A stretch of 64,000 bases of DNA from Halioglobus japonicus (GCF_001983995.1 NZ_CP019450.1:1488001-1552000), one strand, 5' to 3'; shown: positions 1-10,837, counted from the first letter of the stretch. Notes: generated by a model not told the origin, from the sequence alone. Made by a program: numbers and translations.

Positions 1-873
<873 letters not shown>

Positions 874-1004
874 GATGCGCTCCATGCTCAGGGTGATCTT
901 GCACCCTGGCCGTGTTGCAGGCAAGAAGCAGGACAGATTTGTGCCTATACTTTGTTCCGGATCATTCCTTGGGGGCGGCGCAGGGGCACTGGCTGACGGT
1001 CACA

Positions 1005-3686
1005 ATGCGAAAACATTATCTGGAAAGCCTCTTCAGTCCCGATGCAGTGGCTATGGTGTGCGATGAAGCGTATGCCACCATCGGCGAACAAGTACTGAAC
1101 AATCTTCGCAGTGGGGCGTTTGCCGGTGCTATTCACCTGGTGACTGCGGGTAAGCACAAACTGGCCGGGTACAAACCCAGAGCTGCCCTAGCGGATCTGG
1201 ACGGCCCGGTGGCATTGGCTATTGTCGCAGCGGGGGCAGAGCATCAAGCCGACATTATGCATGCCTGTGGCGAGATCGGGGTCAAAGCGGTGGTGATCCT
1301 CTCCGGTGGCTTCAGCGAGATGCAGGAGTGCGGCCTGGCATTCCAGAACGAACTGGTCGAAATTGCCCGCCGCTACCACATCGCCCTGGTGGGGCCGCGT
1401 TGCCTGGGCATTGCAAGGCCGCGTAACCATTTTAATGCCACCTCGGCTCGCAGTCCGATTCGCGAGGGCAAGGTGGCGCTGGTCACCCAGTCTGGCGCAT
1501 TTTGCTCGGCCATTCTCGACTGGGCGGATGACGCCGGTTTTGGCTTTTCTGCGGTCGCATCATTGGGGGCCACGTCAGACGTCAAACTCGGCGATGTCCT
1601 CGATTATCTCGCACAGGACCCCCATACCAGCAGCATTCTTCTGTACGTGGAACGCATTACCAATGCCCGGCTGTTCCTCAGTGGCCTGCGCGCAGCGGCG
1701 CGACTGAAACCGGTTGTGGTCATCAAGTCGGGTCGCAACGATGCCGGTGCCCGGGCGGCGGCCAGCCAGATGCAGACTCCCTTGGGGCGCGACGAGGTGT
1801 TTGATGCGGCCATACGCCGCGCTGGCGCTGTGCGTGTCACTATTGTTCATCAGCTCTTTGCCGCCGCCACGATTCTGGCCTCGGGGGCAAGGGTAAAAGA
1901 AGGTCGTCTCGGGGTGGTGACCAACGGCGGAGCACCCGGGGTTATGGCGGCGGATTGGGCCGGTGATGCCGATCTGGCGCTGGCCCAGTTGTCCGATGAC
2001 ACCATGGAGCGATTAAGCGATGCTCTTCCCGACTACTGGACCTGTTCCCACCCGGTAGACATTCTTGGTAATGCCGATGCCGAGCGTTATCAAAAGGTGG
2101 TTGCGGCACTGCTCGATGATCCCGGTGTGGACGGGGTACTGGCGCTACTGACACCGCAGGGCTTTACCGATGCCTCGGCCTGTGCAGACGGCGTGATTGC
2201 AGCCAGCACCAAGGCCCGCAAGCCCGTGCTGGCATCTTGGATGGGGAGCAAGCTGGTGGACGAGGGGCGCAAGAAACTGACCGCAGCGGGTATCCCACAA
2301 TTTATGTCCCCGGAGGCCGGTGTGGATGCCTTCAACTATCTCGCGCGCTATCGGCGCAATCAGCGCGCGCTATTGCAGGTGCCTGAACCCTTATCGGAAC
2401 ACCCCGACCCGGACGTGCATGGCGCCAAGACAATGATTGACCACGCCCTGAGCGAGGGGCGGAGTACGCTGACGATGGCCGAGTCGCGTGCTGTATTGCG
2501 GGCGTTCCATATTCCGGTGTTGCCGAGCATGGTGGCCGCCAGCGCTGCCGAGGCACTCATTGCCGCGGAGAACATCGGCTTTCCCATTGCGATGAAAATT
2601 GTCTCCCCGGACATTGAGCATAAGTCTGAGGTGGGCGGCGTGCGGCTGAATATCAGTGATTCACGGGCCGTGGCGGCAGCGTACGAAGAACTCATGCGCG
2701 ATGTGGCGGATCGCGAGGGTGATGCCCAGCTGTGTGGGGTTTGTATTGAGCCGATGGTGGATCGGCCCCATGCCCGGGAGTTGTTGGTTGGTATCTCCCG
2801 GGACCCGGTCTTCGGGCCGGTTATCCATATGGGGCCGGCTGGCACGGCCGCCGAGGCGCTGGCCGGGAAAACCCAGGTCGCGCTGCCGCCGCTGAATGAC
2901 TTCCTGGCGCGAGAACTCGTTGATCGCACTGCTGTGTCGCACTATCTGCGTCAATTTCGGAAAATGCCGGCGGTTAATATGGCTGCACTCTCGGAGGTCT
3001 TGCAGCGGGTGTCGGAAATGGCCTGTGAACTGCCTGTGATAAGCCGATTTGAAATCAACCCACTGCTGGTCGATGAGGCCAGCGCGGTTGCGGTAGAGGC
3101 GAATATTCATGTCGCGGCGGACAGTCTGGCCACGGATCACTACGGCCACATGGCGATCCACCCGTACCCTGCCGATATGCAAAGTCGCTTGCAGCTGACC
3201 GATGGCGCCGAGATTCTGATGCGCCCGATTCGTCCCGAGGACGGCCGCAGTGAGGAAAATTTTGTCGCCAATCTATCCGCGGAGAGTAAGTACTTCCGCT
3301 TCATGCATGGCCTGGATCGGCTCACGCCCAGCATGCTTGCCCGCTTTACCCAGATTGATTACGACCGGGAGATGGCGCTGGTTGCGATCCAGCAGAACAG
3401 TGCGGGCGAAGACACCTTTATCGGCGTGGTGCGATACGTCACCAACCCTGATGCAAATTCCTGTGAGTTCGCCCTGGCGATCGCCGATGAGTGGCAGTCA
3501 CATGGCCTGGGCCCGCGTTTGATGGAGCGGTTAATCGATATCGCCAGAGAACGGGGCCTGGAAACTATGATAGGCGAGGTGCTGGCCCAGAATGCCCGCA
3601 TGTTGCGCATGTGCAAGCGGCTGGGCTTTCGCGCCCTGCGCAGCCCCGAAGACCCGGAAGTAGTGGAGGTTACGCTTCCTCTGTAA
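1005..3686 (+). CDS. pat: Pat/YfiQ-type protein lysine acetyltransferase (NDP-forming acyl-CoA synthetase-like plus GNAT)
   Basis: 893-residue protein with the full Pat/YfiQ architecture: CoA-binding Rossmann domain (about 1-130), succinyl-CoA-ligase-like domains (about 140-470), ATP-grasp domain (about 490-715) and a C-terminal GNAT domain (about 735-893) with acetyl-CoA loop QSHGLGPRLM. The stretch TQIDYDREMA before the GNAT core is shared with E. coli Pat. In ADP-forming acetyl-CoA synthetases the phosphorylated His sits in an SHTG motif. Here that position is Gln255 (ASQMQ), and E. coli Pat also lacks this His. This favours a protein-acetylating regulator over an energy-conserving synthetase. 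Start chosen at ATG 1005, because the longer upstream frame has no similarity to the family. It overlaps the end of the convergent ybaN-like gene by 17 bp. Confidence 0.88.
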   Translation: MRKHYLESLFSPDAVAMVCDEAYATIGEQVLNNLRSGAFAGAIHLVTAGKHKLAGYKPRAALADLDGPVALAIVAAGAEHQADIMHACGEIGVKAVVILSGGFSEMQECGLAFQNELVEIARRYHIALVGPRCLGIARPRNHFNATSARSPIREGKVALVTQSGAFCSAILDWADDAGFGFSAVASLGATSDVKLGDVLDYLAQDPHTSSILLYVERITNARLFLSGLRAAARLKPVVVIKSGRNDAGARAAASQMQTPLGRDEVFDAAIRRAGAVRVTIVHQLFAAATILASGARVKEGRLGVVTNGGAPGVMAADWAGDADLALAQLSDDTMERLSDALPDYWTCSHPVDILGNADAERYQKVVAALLDDPGVDGVLALLTPQGFTDASACADGVIAASTKARKPVLASWMGSKLVDEGRKKLTAAGIPQFMSPEAGVDAFNYLARYRRNQRALLQVPEPLSEHPDPDVHGAKTMIDHALSEGRSTLTMAESRAVLRAFHIPVLPSMVAASAAEALIAAENIGFPIAMKIVSPDIEHKSEVGGVRLNISDSRAVAAAYEELMRDVADREGDAQLCGVCIEPMVDRPHARELLVGISRDPVFGPVIHMGPAGTAAEALAGKTQVALPPLNDFLARELVDRTAVSHYLRQFRKMPAVNMAALSEVLQRVSEMACELPVISRFEINPLLVDEASAVAVEANIHVAADSLATDHYGHMAIHPYPADMQSRLQLTDGAEILMRPIRPEDGRSEENFVANLSAESKYFRFMHGLDRLTPSMLARFTQIDYDREMALVAIQQNSAGEDTFIGVVRYVTNPDANSCEFALAIADEWQSHGLGPRLMERLIDIARERGLETMIGEVLAQNARMLRMCKRLGFRALRSPEDPEVVEVTLPL

Positions 3687-4059
3687 TGCGATCGCAGTTA
3701 GGGCAGGTGCGCAGGCTGAGCACAACGGTGGCACCAATGGCCATCAGCAAGGCAGTGCCGACTCTCAGGGTGGTGCTCTCCATGGCAAAGGCGATCGACG
3801 CCCCGCCTGCGGCCAGCATGGAGAGAATGGCTATAGCTTTAGAGCGCTGCGAAATGCAGCGCTGCTCTTCCCAGTTTCTGATCATCGGGCCGAACAACTC
3901 ACTGGCCATTAATCGCTGGTGCCATTTTTCCGAGGAGCGGGCAAAGAACCACGCGGCGAGCAAAACAAAGGGTGTACTGGGCAGCACCGGCAGCACAATG
4001 CCGGCCAGCGCTAGGCCAAGAAAAAGAAAGCCCAGTGGTTTGTAGAGTTGGCGTTTCAT
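3670..4059 (-). CDS. YbaN family (DUF454) inner membrane protein
   Basis: 129-residue protein of the YbaN/DUF454 family, at the family's usual length. It opens with MKRQLYKPLGF, followed by a hydrophobic hairpin (about 8-42, with the conserved LPVLPSTPF) and a second pair of membrane segments (about 72-115). The tail carries a CPNC motif. It is convergent with the pat-like gene and overlaps its end, and is divergent from the patatin gene. The function of the family is unknown; an inner-membrane location is inferred from the hydrophobic segments. Confidence 0.8.
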   Translation of the reverse strand: MKRQLYKPLGFLFLGLALAGIVLPVLPSTPFVLLAAWFFARSSEKWHQRLMASELFGPMIRNWEEQRCISQRSKAIAILSMLAAGGASIAFAMESTTLRVGTALLMAIGATVVLSLRTCPNCDRITEEA

Positions 4060-4164
4060 GCGAACGGCATTTCCGGGGGACCAAAACGACTATGCTATCG
4101 CTAATGGCCAGTTCACGCATCCAGGTACTGGTCTTCGACACCAACTTCCAGTAAAACGTAGGAC

Positions 4165-5349
4165 ATGACTGCCAATCACTTGCCCGCCCAGGACCGCACC
4201 GCCCTTGTACTCACTGGCGGCGGCGCCCGGGCAGCCTATCAGGTGGGTGTATTGCGGGCAGCGTCCGAGGTCCTTGAAAAACAAGCTCACAACCCTTTTT
4301 CCATTATTACCGGCACCTCCGCGGGCGCGCTCAATGCCGTCGCGCTTGGGGCGTCCGCCAGTAACTTCCGCCTCGCAGTCAAGAAGGTGGAGGAGATCTG
4401 GAGCAACCTGAGTGTCGATCAGGTGTACCGTTCCGGCTATCTGGACCTGGCGGGTAGCGTACTTCGCCTGCTGGGCTCCCTCTTTCACCGGGGCACCGGG
4501 ATCCGCAAACCCCTGGCACTGCTCGATACCGCGCCACTGGCGGAGTTACTGGCATCGTCGATTGACTTTGACACACTGGAGAAGCGCCTGCGAGGTGGTC
4601 AGCTCGATGCCATTGGTGTCACCGCCTCCAGCTATCACACCGGCGAATCGGTGACGTTTTACCAGAGCGACCTGGATGGCAGTGTTCTATTGCCCTGGCG
4701 CCGCTCCCGGCGTCGCGGAGTGCCGGCAACACTGGGTGTTGAGCACCTGCTGGCGTCGTCGGCGATTCCGGCCATCCTCCCGGCCACGCAGGTGGACGGT
4801 GCCTATTACGGCGATGGTGCCCTGAGGCAGGTGTCACCCATCAGCCCGGCGCTGCACCTGGGTGCCCAGCGGATTATGGTGGTGGGGGTGAGTGGTAATC
4901 CCAGCCATGAGCCGGCCGACGTGCGTGAACCCCATTCGCCTTCGTTGGCTAAGATGATTGGCCACGTATTCAACAGCGCCTTTATTGATGCTCTGGAAAG
5001 CGACATGGAGAACCTGCAGCGCATCAATGAACTGGTGGGCATTGTGCATAATGCCGACCCCAGCGCGGAAACTGGTGAATCCCGGTTGGTGGACTTTCTC
5101 TGCATTAACCCGTCGATTGAGATCGACCAGGTGGCCTCGGATCACCTGCATCGCCTGCCATCGGCCATGCGTACGCTGTTGAATGTCACCGGGGCCACAC
5201 CCAAAGGCGGCGGCACCAGCCTCGCCAGTTACCTGTTGTTTGAGGGGGCTTTCTGTCGGGACCTGATTGAGTTTGGTTATCGGGACGCCCTGGATCAGCG
5301 GGATATGATCGAAGCCTTTTTCCACCCGCAGCCTGAAATCATGCTCTGA
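4165..5349 (+). CDS. patatin-like phospholipase
   Basis: 394-residue patatin-family lipid acyl hydrolase. The oxyanion-hole glycine stretch [14 protein letters not shown] lies at about 16-30. The nucleophile elbow is GTSAG with Ser52, and the catalytic Asp217 sits in GDGALR, giving the Ser-Asp dyad. There is no signal peptide, so a cytoplasmic or peripheral membrane enzyme is likely. Residues after about 260 form the extended C-terminal region common in bacterial proteins of this type. The substrate (phospholipid or other ester) cannot be told from sequence. It is followed 50 bp later by the exosortase gene on the same strand. Confidence 0.88.
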   Translation: MTANHLPAQDRTALVLTGGGARAAYQVGVLRAASEVLEKQAHNPFSIITGTSAGALNAVALGASASNFRLAVKKVEEIWSNLSVDQVYRSGYLDLAGSVLRLLGSLFHRGTGIRKPLALLDTAPLAELLASSIDFDTLEKRLRGGQLDAIGVTASSYHTGESVTFYQSDLDGSVLLPWRRSRRRGVPATLGVEHLLASSAIPAILPATQVDGAYYGDGALRQVSPISPALHLGAQRIMVVGVSGNPSHEPADVREPHSPSLAKMIGHVFNSAFIDALESDMENLQRINELVGIVHNADPSAETGESRLVDFLCINPSIEIDQVASDHLHRLPSAMRTLLNVTGATPKGGGTSLASYLLFEGAFCRDLIEFGYRDALDQRDMIEAFFHPQPEIML

Positions 5350-5398
5350 CCCCAGCTGTGCTACCATCGGCTCCAGTTTTGTCGTTAGCAGGTGTGAA

Positions 5399-5905
5399 GT
5401 GAACCGGTTTATCGTCGTGTTCGGGGTGGTGCTCGTAACCTTGTTTACCGTGGAGATGCTCAATCCTGTGCAGGAGCATGTCATCGTGCCCTTTACCACG
5501 GGCCTGGCCAAGCTCAGTGCGGCGTTGATTTCGCCGTTTGATGAAAACGTCATCGCCTACGGCAAAATCCTCCAGTTCCAGGACACTGGCTTTGCAGTGT
5601 CGATCGAGGCTGGCTGTAATGGGGTAGAAGCCACTATTGTCCTGATTGCCGCGGTGCTGGCGTTCCCTGCCACCTGGAAACAGCGCTCAGCGGCGATTCT
5701 GCTAGGATTTGTGGCCGTTCAGGTGATGAATATTGCCCGGATTATCAGCCTGTTCTACCTCGGTGACTGGGACCTCGACATTTTCGGCTGGGTGCACCTC
5801 TACCTGTGGCCGGCCCTCATCATGCTCGATGTGCTGGTGGTATTCATCTTCTACCTCCGCTATTTGTCCAATCGCGAGGAAGAGGCCCATGTCGCCGCTG
5901 CCTGA
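5399..5905 (+). CDS. xrtH: exosortase H (XrtH-type transpeptidase-like membrane protein)
   Basis: 168-residue, several-span membrane protein with the exosortase catalytic triad: Cys73 in EAGCNGVEA, Arg114 in NIARIIS and His133 in GWVHLY. The short size and sequence fit exosortase H, whose family substrates carry an IPTL-CTERM type C-terminal sorting signal. The start is GTG at 5399, preceded by an AGG-containing site. It overlaps the next gene by 17 bp, so the two are translated together. No protein in the window shows a matching C-terminal signal, so the substrates must be elsewhere. Confidence 0.85.
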   Translation: MNRFIVVFGVVLVTLFTVEMLNPVQEHVIVPFTTGLAKLSAALISPFDENVIAYGKILQFQDTGFAVSIEAGCNGVEATIVLIAAVLAFPATWKQRSAAILLGFVAVQVMNIARIISLFYLGDWDLDIFGWVHLYLWPALIMLDVLVVFIFYLRYLSNREEEAHVAAA

Positions 5906-6518
5906 GAACCGCCATCTGCGGCAGTTCCTGCTGTTTGTATTTGCGCTCATCATCCCCTGCTTTGCGCTGTGGACGGTGGCGGCGGATATGGTCGCCATGC
6001 CTGTGGTCGGCCTGAGCAATATTATTCTCGGTAACTGGTTCCCCTATGCGGTGGACTCCATTATTTTCCAGAATTCCGATGTGTATCTGCTGACCCAGTT
6101 TGGCGAGGCCGGTGGCCGGCCGGTGCCAGCTGAGCAGTCCGAATATCAGTTCGGTTTCCAGATTAATCCGGCCATTCTGTCGTACTCCTTGCCGTTCTAC
6201 GCCACGCTGCATTTCGCTACCCAGAAAGATGAATACCTCACCAGCTTCCTGGCCGGCGTGCTCATTCTCTATCCCTTCATTTTATTCGGGCTGGTGAGCC
6301 TGTGTATGAAGGACCTGATGGTTAACCTCGGCGCGCTATTTATGGAGCACCCTGGGGTATTCATTCCCAACGGCAATGTGATTGGCCTTCTCTACCAATT
6401 GAATGTGTTGATTGTGCCCACCGTGGCACCCATTGCGGTTTGGGCCTGGCAGAGTCAGAACACCGATTTGTTCACCAGTATTCTGGGAACGCGCCAGGAG
6501 GTCGCTGAAGAGGCGTAA
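5889..6518 (+). CDS. exosortase H-associated membrane protein
   Basis: 209-residue membrane protein starting inside the end of the exosortase gene (ATG 5889). It has a hydrophobic N-terminal span (about 12-35), a central extracytoplasmic stretch and two or three spans after about 130. Proteins of this kind are found next to xrtH, and position and topology fit that assignment. Its exact role in sorting is not known. No catalytic motif is visible. Confidence 0.72.
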   Translation: MSPLPENRHLRQFLLFVFALIIPCFALWTVAADMVAMPVVGLSNIILGNWFPYAVDSIIFQNSDVYLLTQFGEAGGRPVPAEQSEYQFGFQINPAILSYSLPFYATLHFATQKDEYLTSFLAGVLILYPFILFGLVSLCMKDLMVNLGALFMEHPGVFIPNGNVIGLLYQLNVLIVPTVAPIAVWAWQSQNTDLFTSILGTRQEVAEEA

Positions 6519-6653
6519 CGCTGTTATTTTGCCACCGGATTCGGTGTTGCATTTTGGCAAGCAACTGCTACATTTCGGCGCCTTCGGTATCAACCGTAAA
6601 ACGAAAGGGGCACAGACTCCTGTAAAGCACACTTGTCTACAGAGGATTCGTAC

Positions 6654-8936
6654 ATGTTTGAGCCCCGTTTCAGGCTGCGGGCAATTGCCGTCGCAGTCAG
6701 CACCGCCATTCCCTTTTCTGCCTCAGCGCAGGACGCTCGCCCGGTCTTTGAAGAGGTCGTGGTTACCGCCGAGAAACGCACCGAGAGCCTGCAGGACCTG
6801 TCTCAGGCCGTCACCGCGCTCTCTGGCCAGGATCTCGATGAGCGTCAGATCACGTCATTCGTCGATCTCAGTGCCGTCGCACCCGGCGTCAACATCGCCA
6901 AGAACGAAGGCTTCAAGACCGTTATCACCATTCGCGGTGTCGGTAATGAGGCCAACCAGAACGCCATTGCCAACCCCTCCGTGTCTTACCACCTGGATGG
7001 CATTTACGTGGCATCGCCCTACGCTCTGCAGACCGATTTCCTCGACCTGGAGCGTATTGAAGTGCTGCGTGGCCCCCAGGGCACCCTGTTTGGCCAGAAC
7101 TCTACCGGTGGCGCGATCAACGTGATCACCCAGGCGCCCACCCTTGATGAGGTGTACGGTACTGCCGATCTGACGCTGGGTAACTACGACTTGGTCCAGG
7201 CCCGTGGCGCGATTAATGTGCCCATGGGTGACAAAGTGGCCCTGCGTGCCAGTGTCTCAACCAACAAGCACGATGGATTCTCCGAGAACGTGGTTCTCAA
7301 CCAGGATCTGGATGACCGCGACAGCATCTCCGGCCGTGTGCGCCTGCTGATCGAACCTTCAGCGACGTTCCGCGCGCACCTGACAGCGCAGTACTTCGAT
7401 GAAGATGTGAACGGTGCCGCGCAGAAGGGCCTGCTGGATGAAACTCGCGACCCCCGCAAACTCCGTCAGGATTCTCTCGCCGAGTACCAGCTGACCTCTG
7501 AGCTGTACAGCGCGGTGCTGGAGTGGGACCTGGATGCCTTTACCGTGAAGTCGCTGACAAGCTACCAGGACGATGACATCCTGATCCGTCGCGACAACGA
7601 CCGCCACGACCTGGACAGCCTGCCGCCCTTCGCGCTGCTGCCCAGCTTCTATGATGCCGAGACCAACGAGCAGACCACCTTTACCCAGGAGATCAACCTG
7701 ATTTCCGGCGACCCACTGTTCGGCAAGCTGGACTGGGTAGCGGGTGTGTTCTACCTCGACACCGAGGTAGATATCAGCATCCTGGAGCGTCTGGACTTCG
7801 GCTTTGACGGCACCTTCGATCCCTTCACTGTGGAAGATGTATACAATTTCGACGGCGACTTCGGCTTCATCTCCGACTCCAAGCCCGAGCGTGATTCCGT
7901 GTCCGTTTACGGTCAGGGCACCTGGCACTTCAACGATACCTGGCGCGGTGTGTTCGGCCTGCGTTACACCGAAGACGAGGTGTATTCTGAAGTCACCAAC
8001 TTCTATGGTCGCGACGGCACCGACATTCTCGAAGTGGAATCCGACAAGGTCACTGGCCGTGTCGTACTGGAGCATGATTTCGGTGACGCCACCATGGGTT
8101 ACGTCTCTTACACCCGTGGCTTCAAGCCCGGCGGTTCCAACCTGACTTACGGTCGCGAAGATGAAATCGCCCCGATCGTGGTGCTGCCCACTTATGACGA
8201 AGAAGTGGTCGACGCCTTTGAAGTTGGCCTGAAAACCGACCTCGCTGAAGGCCGCGTTCGCCTCAACGGTGCCGCGTTCTACTACGACTACGAGGGCCTG
8301 CAGTACCAGGCGACTGACCCGGAGGTTTTCCAGGGCGGTGTAGGCAACATTCCCGAGTCTGAAATCTACGGCGCCGAGCTCGAATTCGCCGCCTTCCTGA
8401 CCGACTCGCTGGTGCTGGACGCGCGCATGGCCTGGCTGGAAACAGAAATCACCGCCGACCACGACGCCCTCGACAACGTCGCTTCCGACGCGGCCACCAA
8501 CGCATTGCTGGGCCAGGGCTTTGACCTGTTCAGCCCCGAGATCCAGATCGCCCGTGCGGCCGAGATCGCCAACGTCAAAGGCAACGAACTGGCCAAGACG
8601 CCTGGTTTTACCGGTAACCTGGCCCTGAGCCATGACGCTACTCTGGGTAGCTGGGGTGACCTGCGCAGCGTACTGCAGTACACCTACCGCGGTGACTTCA
8701 AGCACCGTATCTTCAACAACGATGTCACTGACTCTGTCGACAGCTACGACGTGATCGACCTGATCCTGGGCTTCCATCCGGCTGATGGCGACTGGCGCGT
8801 CGAACTGATCGGCAAGAACCTCACCGACGAAGACGGCATCAACGCCCGCTTCACCGACGTATTCGGTGTGGGCGCCACTGGTGACGAGCTGATCGCTCCG
8901 CGCCAGTATATGGTGCGCTTTGGCCTCGACTTTTAA
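6654..8936 (+). CDS. TonB-dependent outer membrane receptor
   Basis: 760-residue outer-membrane receptor. A signal peptide ends near Ala25 (FSASA/QDARP), followed by a TonB-box-like EEVVVTAEKR at 33-42. The plug domain shows the standard IEVLRGPQGTLFGQNSTGGAINVIT pattern in pieces, then a long beta barrel ending in RFGLDF with a terminal Phe. ATG 6654 is preferred over an in-frame TTG at 6633, because a GAGGA ribosome site lies 7 nt upstream of the ATG. The style resembles the large set of marine receptors without a siderophore assignment. The ligand cannot be named, and no transporter gene is adjacent. A terminator follows at 8961. Confidence 0.92.
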   Translation: MFEPRFRLRAIAVAVSTAIPFSASAQDARPVFEEVVVTAEKRTESLQDLSQAVTALSGQDLDERQITSFVDLSAVAPGVNIAKNEGFKTVITIRGVGNEANQNAIANPSVSYHLDGIYVASPYALQTDFLDLERIEVLRGPQGTLFGQNSTGGAINVITQAPTLDEVYGTADLTLGNYDLVQARGAINVPMGDKVALRASVSTNKHDGFSENVVLNQDLDDRDSISGRVRLLIEPSATFRAHLTAQYFDEDVNGAAQKGLLDETRDPRKLRQDSLAEYQLTSELYSAVLEWDLDAFTVKSLTSYQDDDILIRRDNDRHDLDSLPPFALLPSFYDAETNEQTTFTQEINLISGDPLFGKLDWVAGVFYLDTEVDISILERLDFGFDGTFDPFTVEDVYNFDGDFGFISDSKPERDSVSVYGQGTWHFNDTWRGVFGLRYTEDEVYSEVTNFYGRDGTDILEVESDKVTGRVVLEHDFGDATMGYVSYTRGFKPGGSNLTYGREDEIAPIVVLPTYDEEVVDAFEVGLKTDLAEGRVRLNGAAFYYDYEGLQYQATDPEVFQGGVGNIPESEIYGAELEFAAFLTDSLVLDARMAWLETEITADHDALDNVASDAATNALLGQGFDLFSPEIQIARAAEIANVKGNELAKTPGFTGNLALSHDATLGSWGDLRSVLQYTYRGDFKHRIFNNDVTDSVDSYDVIDLILGFHPADGDWRVELIGKNLTDEDGINARFTDVFGVGATGDELIAPRQYMVRFGLDF

Positions 8937-8960
8937 GTTGGGCTAAGGTCATCTGAGAGA

Positions 8961-8987
8961 AAGCGTCCTTCGGGGCGCTTTTTTTTG
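8961..8987 (+). terminator. rho-independent terminator after the TonB-dependent receptor
   Basis: A stem AGCGTCC / GGGCGCT (one G-T pair) around a short TTCG-type loop, followed by a run of eight T. It lies 25 bp after the receptor stop codon and is a typical intrinsic terminator on the plus strand. Confidence 0.88.
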
Positions 8988-9017
8988 TCTGGCAGTTTGT
9001 GGGGATCTTTACTCATC

Positions 9018-9130
9018 GGCATAGGAACAGGACGGGGTTTTCGAAACCACTGCTAGTCATCCATGAGCGTTTCGGCGTGCGGCATCCATGCCTCCCGACG
9101 ATTTCGAAAACCCCGCCCTGTCCCCATGCC
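9018..9130. repeat. large imperfect inverted repeat, 29-bp arms
   Basis: Arms 9018-9046 and 9102-9130 are reverse complements with three mismatches over 29 bp, sharing the core CGGGGTTTTCGAAA. They are separated by 55 bp. It lies in the gene-free stretch 8988-9451 between the receptor terminator and the permease. No transposase is nearby. A REP/BIME-like or other extragenic repeat is the likely class (inference). Confidence 0.75.
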
Positions 9131-9291
9131 TAGTCCCGCAGGTAGTCTCGGGGTAGCGATGATTAGATTTCGAAAGTTACACCGACAGCATTAATCGAGG
9201 CAGCGGGTGAGCTTAATTGCAGTCGCAGATAGCTCCCGTCGATAGGTGGGCTGAGTTGAAGGTTAGATTTATTTGATCATTGACAGAGGTG

Positions 9292-9372
9292 TAGAGCTCC
9301 AATTCCGCTTCTGAAATTGTCGGGCGCCATGGATGGCCTTGCAGCGGTTTCAGAAGGTGAATTGGAGCTCTA
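9292..9372. repeat. second imperfect inverted repeat, 25-bp arms
   Basis: Arms 9292-9316 and 9348-9372 are reverse complements with two mismatches over 25 bp; both contain TAGAGCTCCAATTC. They enclose 31 bp. Its sequence is unrelated to the palindrome 160 bp upstream. Apart from these two structures I see nothing in the 460-bp gene-free stretch, and no convincing ORF. Confidence 0.72.
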
Positions 9373-9451
9373 TGCCGGCGGGTCAAGAACCGCACAACAC
9401 TGCGGCTCTCAACGACGGCTTATGTCAAGCCAGTTTGAATAATCTGCCGGC

Positions 9452-10749
9452 CTAAAAGAACGCAAACTTCGCAACAAATATGGTGGTAAGGAACCAGGCT
9501 CCAAATGAGACATCATTGGCCCGGCCAGCAAATACCTTGATGACGGTGTAGCTGATAAAGCCCACCGCAATACCATTGGCAATCGAGAACGACAGCGGAA
9601 TCATGATGATGGTGAGCAGGGCGGGGGTGAGCTCAGTGGCGTCGGAGTAGTCCAGTTGTTCCATGCCCGACATCATCAGCAGTGCCACATACACCAGCGC
9701 GCCAGCAGTCGCATAGGCCGGCACCATACCCGCCAGTGGGGCGAAGAACATTGCCAGCAGGAACAGCAGGCCTACCACGACCGCGGTGAGGCCAGTGCGT
9801 CCGCCGGCGGCGACACCCGCGGCACTTTCCACGTAGCTTGTTACCGGGGCACAGCCGAACAATGCGCCGACAACACTCGAGGAAGAGTCCGCCTGCAGGG
9901 CCTTGTTCATGTTCTGGATTTCACCTTCTTCATTGACCAGGTGGGCGCGGGTGGCTACACCCAGCAGCGTGCCTGCGGTGTCGAACAGGTTCACGAACAG
10001 AATGGCAATCACTACGCTGACCATGCCCACTTCCAGGGCGCCGGCGATGTCTAGCTGCATGAAGGTGGGGGCTATGCTCGGGGGGGCGACACAATGCCCT
10101 GGTATTCCACCAGGCCGGCCACCAGCCCAATGACGGTAATGAGCAGCACGCCCAGCATGATGGAGCCAGGTACCTGGCGGACCGAGAGTCCTGCGATGAG
10201 CAGGAAGCCAAGGGCGCCGAGCAGGGGTTCCGGTTGGGTCAGGTCGCCCAGGGAAATCAGGGTGGCCGGGTTGTCGATGATCAGTCCGGCGCTCTTGAGG
10301 CCGATAAAGCCGATAAACAGGCCGACACCGGCGGCCATGGCCACGCGCAAATCCTTGGGAATACTGTTGAGCATCCAGGCGCGCAGCGGGGTGACACTCA
10401 TGATGACAAACAGGATGCCAGCGATAAATACCGCCCCCAGAGCCACCTGCCAGCTGTAGCCCATCTCGCCGACCACTGTGTAGGTGAAGAAGGCGTTCAG
10501 GCCCATGCCCGGTGCGAGGCCGACGGGCCAGTTGGCGTACAGGCCCATGAAGATACAGGCCAGGGCGGCCGCCAGACAGGTGGCGGCAAAGCTGGCGCCA
10601 TGATCCATGCCGGCTGAAGCCATCATCTGTGGGTTCACAAAGATGATGTAGGCCATGGTAATGAATGTGGTGAGGCCTGCGACCAGCTCCGTGCTTACGC
10701 GGGTCTGGTGGTGCTCCAGTTTGAACAGTCGTTCCAACAGTGCTTGCAT
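9452..10749 (-). pseudogene. NCS2-family guanine/hypoxanthine permease (AzgA-type), frameshifted
   Basis: Purine permease split into two frames. The N-terminal part, 10072-10749, begins MQALLERLFKLEHH and carries TYIIFVNPQ-like and APGMGLNAFF motifs typical of AzgA/GhxP transporters. The C-terminal part, 9452-10060, continues with PSIAPTFMQLDIAGALEVGM. The break is at a run of seven G (10080-10086 on the plus strand, C on the coding strand); one added base joins the two halves into a protein of about 430 residues, the normal length. All membrane spans of the family appear to be present across the two parts. It is either a recent inactivation, a slippery phase-variable tract or a sequence error. 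Confidence 0.85.
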
Positions 10750-10837
10750 AGTGGGCCTGATTACCTGTGCCTGAAAAACCGCAATAGTGTCACAGTCGCC
10801 GATGGCGGGAAAGGCGCGGGGATGGGGAAGGCGGTAT

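Noticed and set aside
4834..5553. 239-codon minus-strand frame across the patatin-exosortase junction
   Set aside because: It overlaps two clear genes and has no recognisable motif or ribosome site.
7359..8777. 472-codon open frame antisense to the TonB-dependent receptor
   Set aside because: It is fully contained in a well-supported receptor gene, and its translation is valine/glutamine-rich without domain or start signals. Long antisense frames are common in this base composition.
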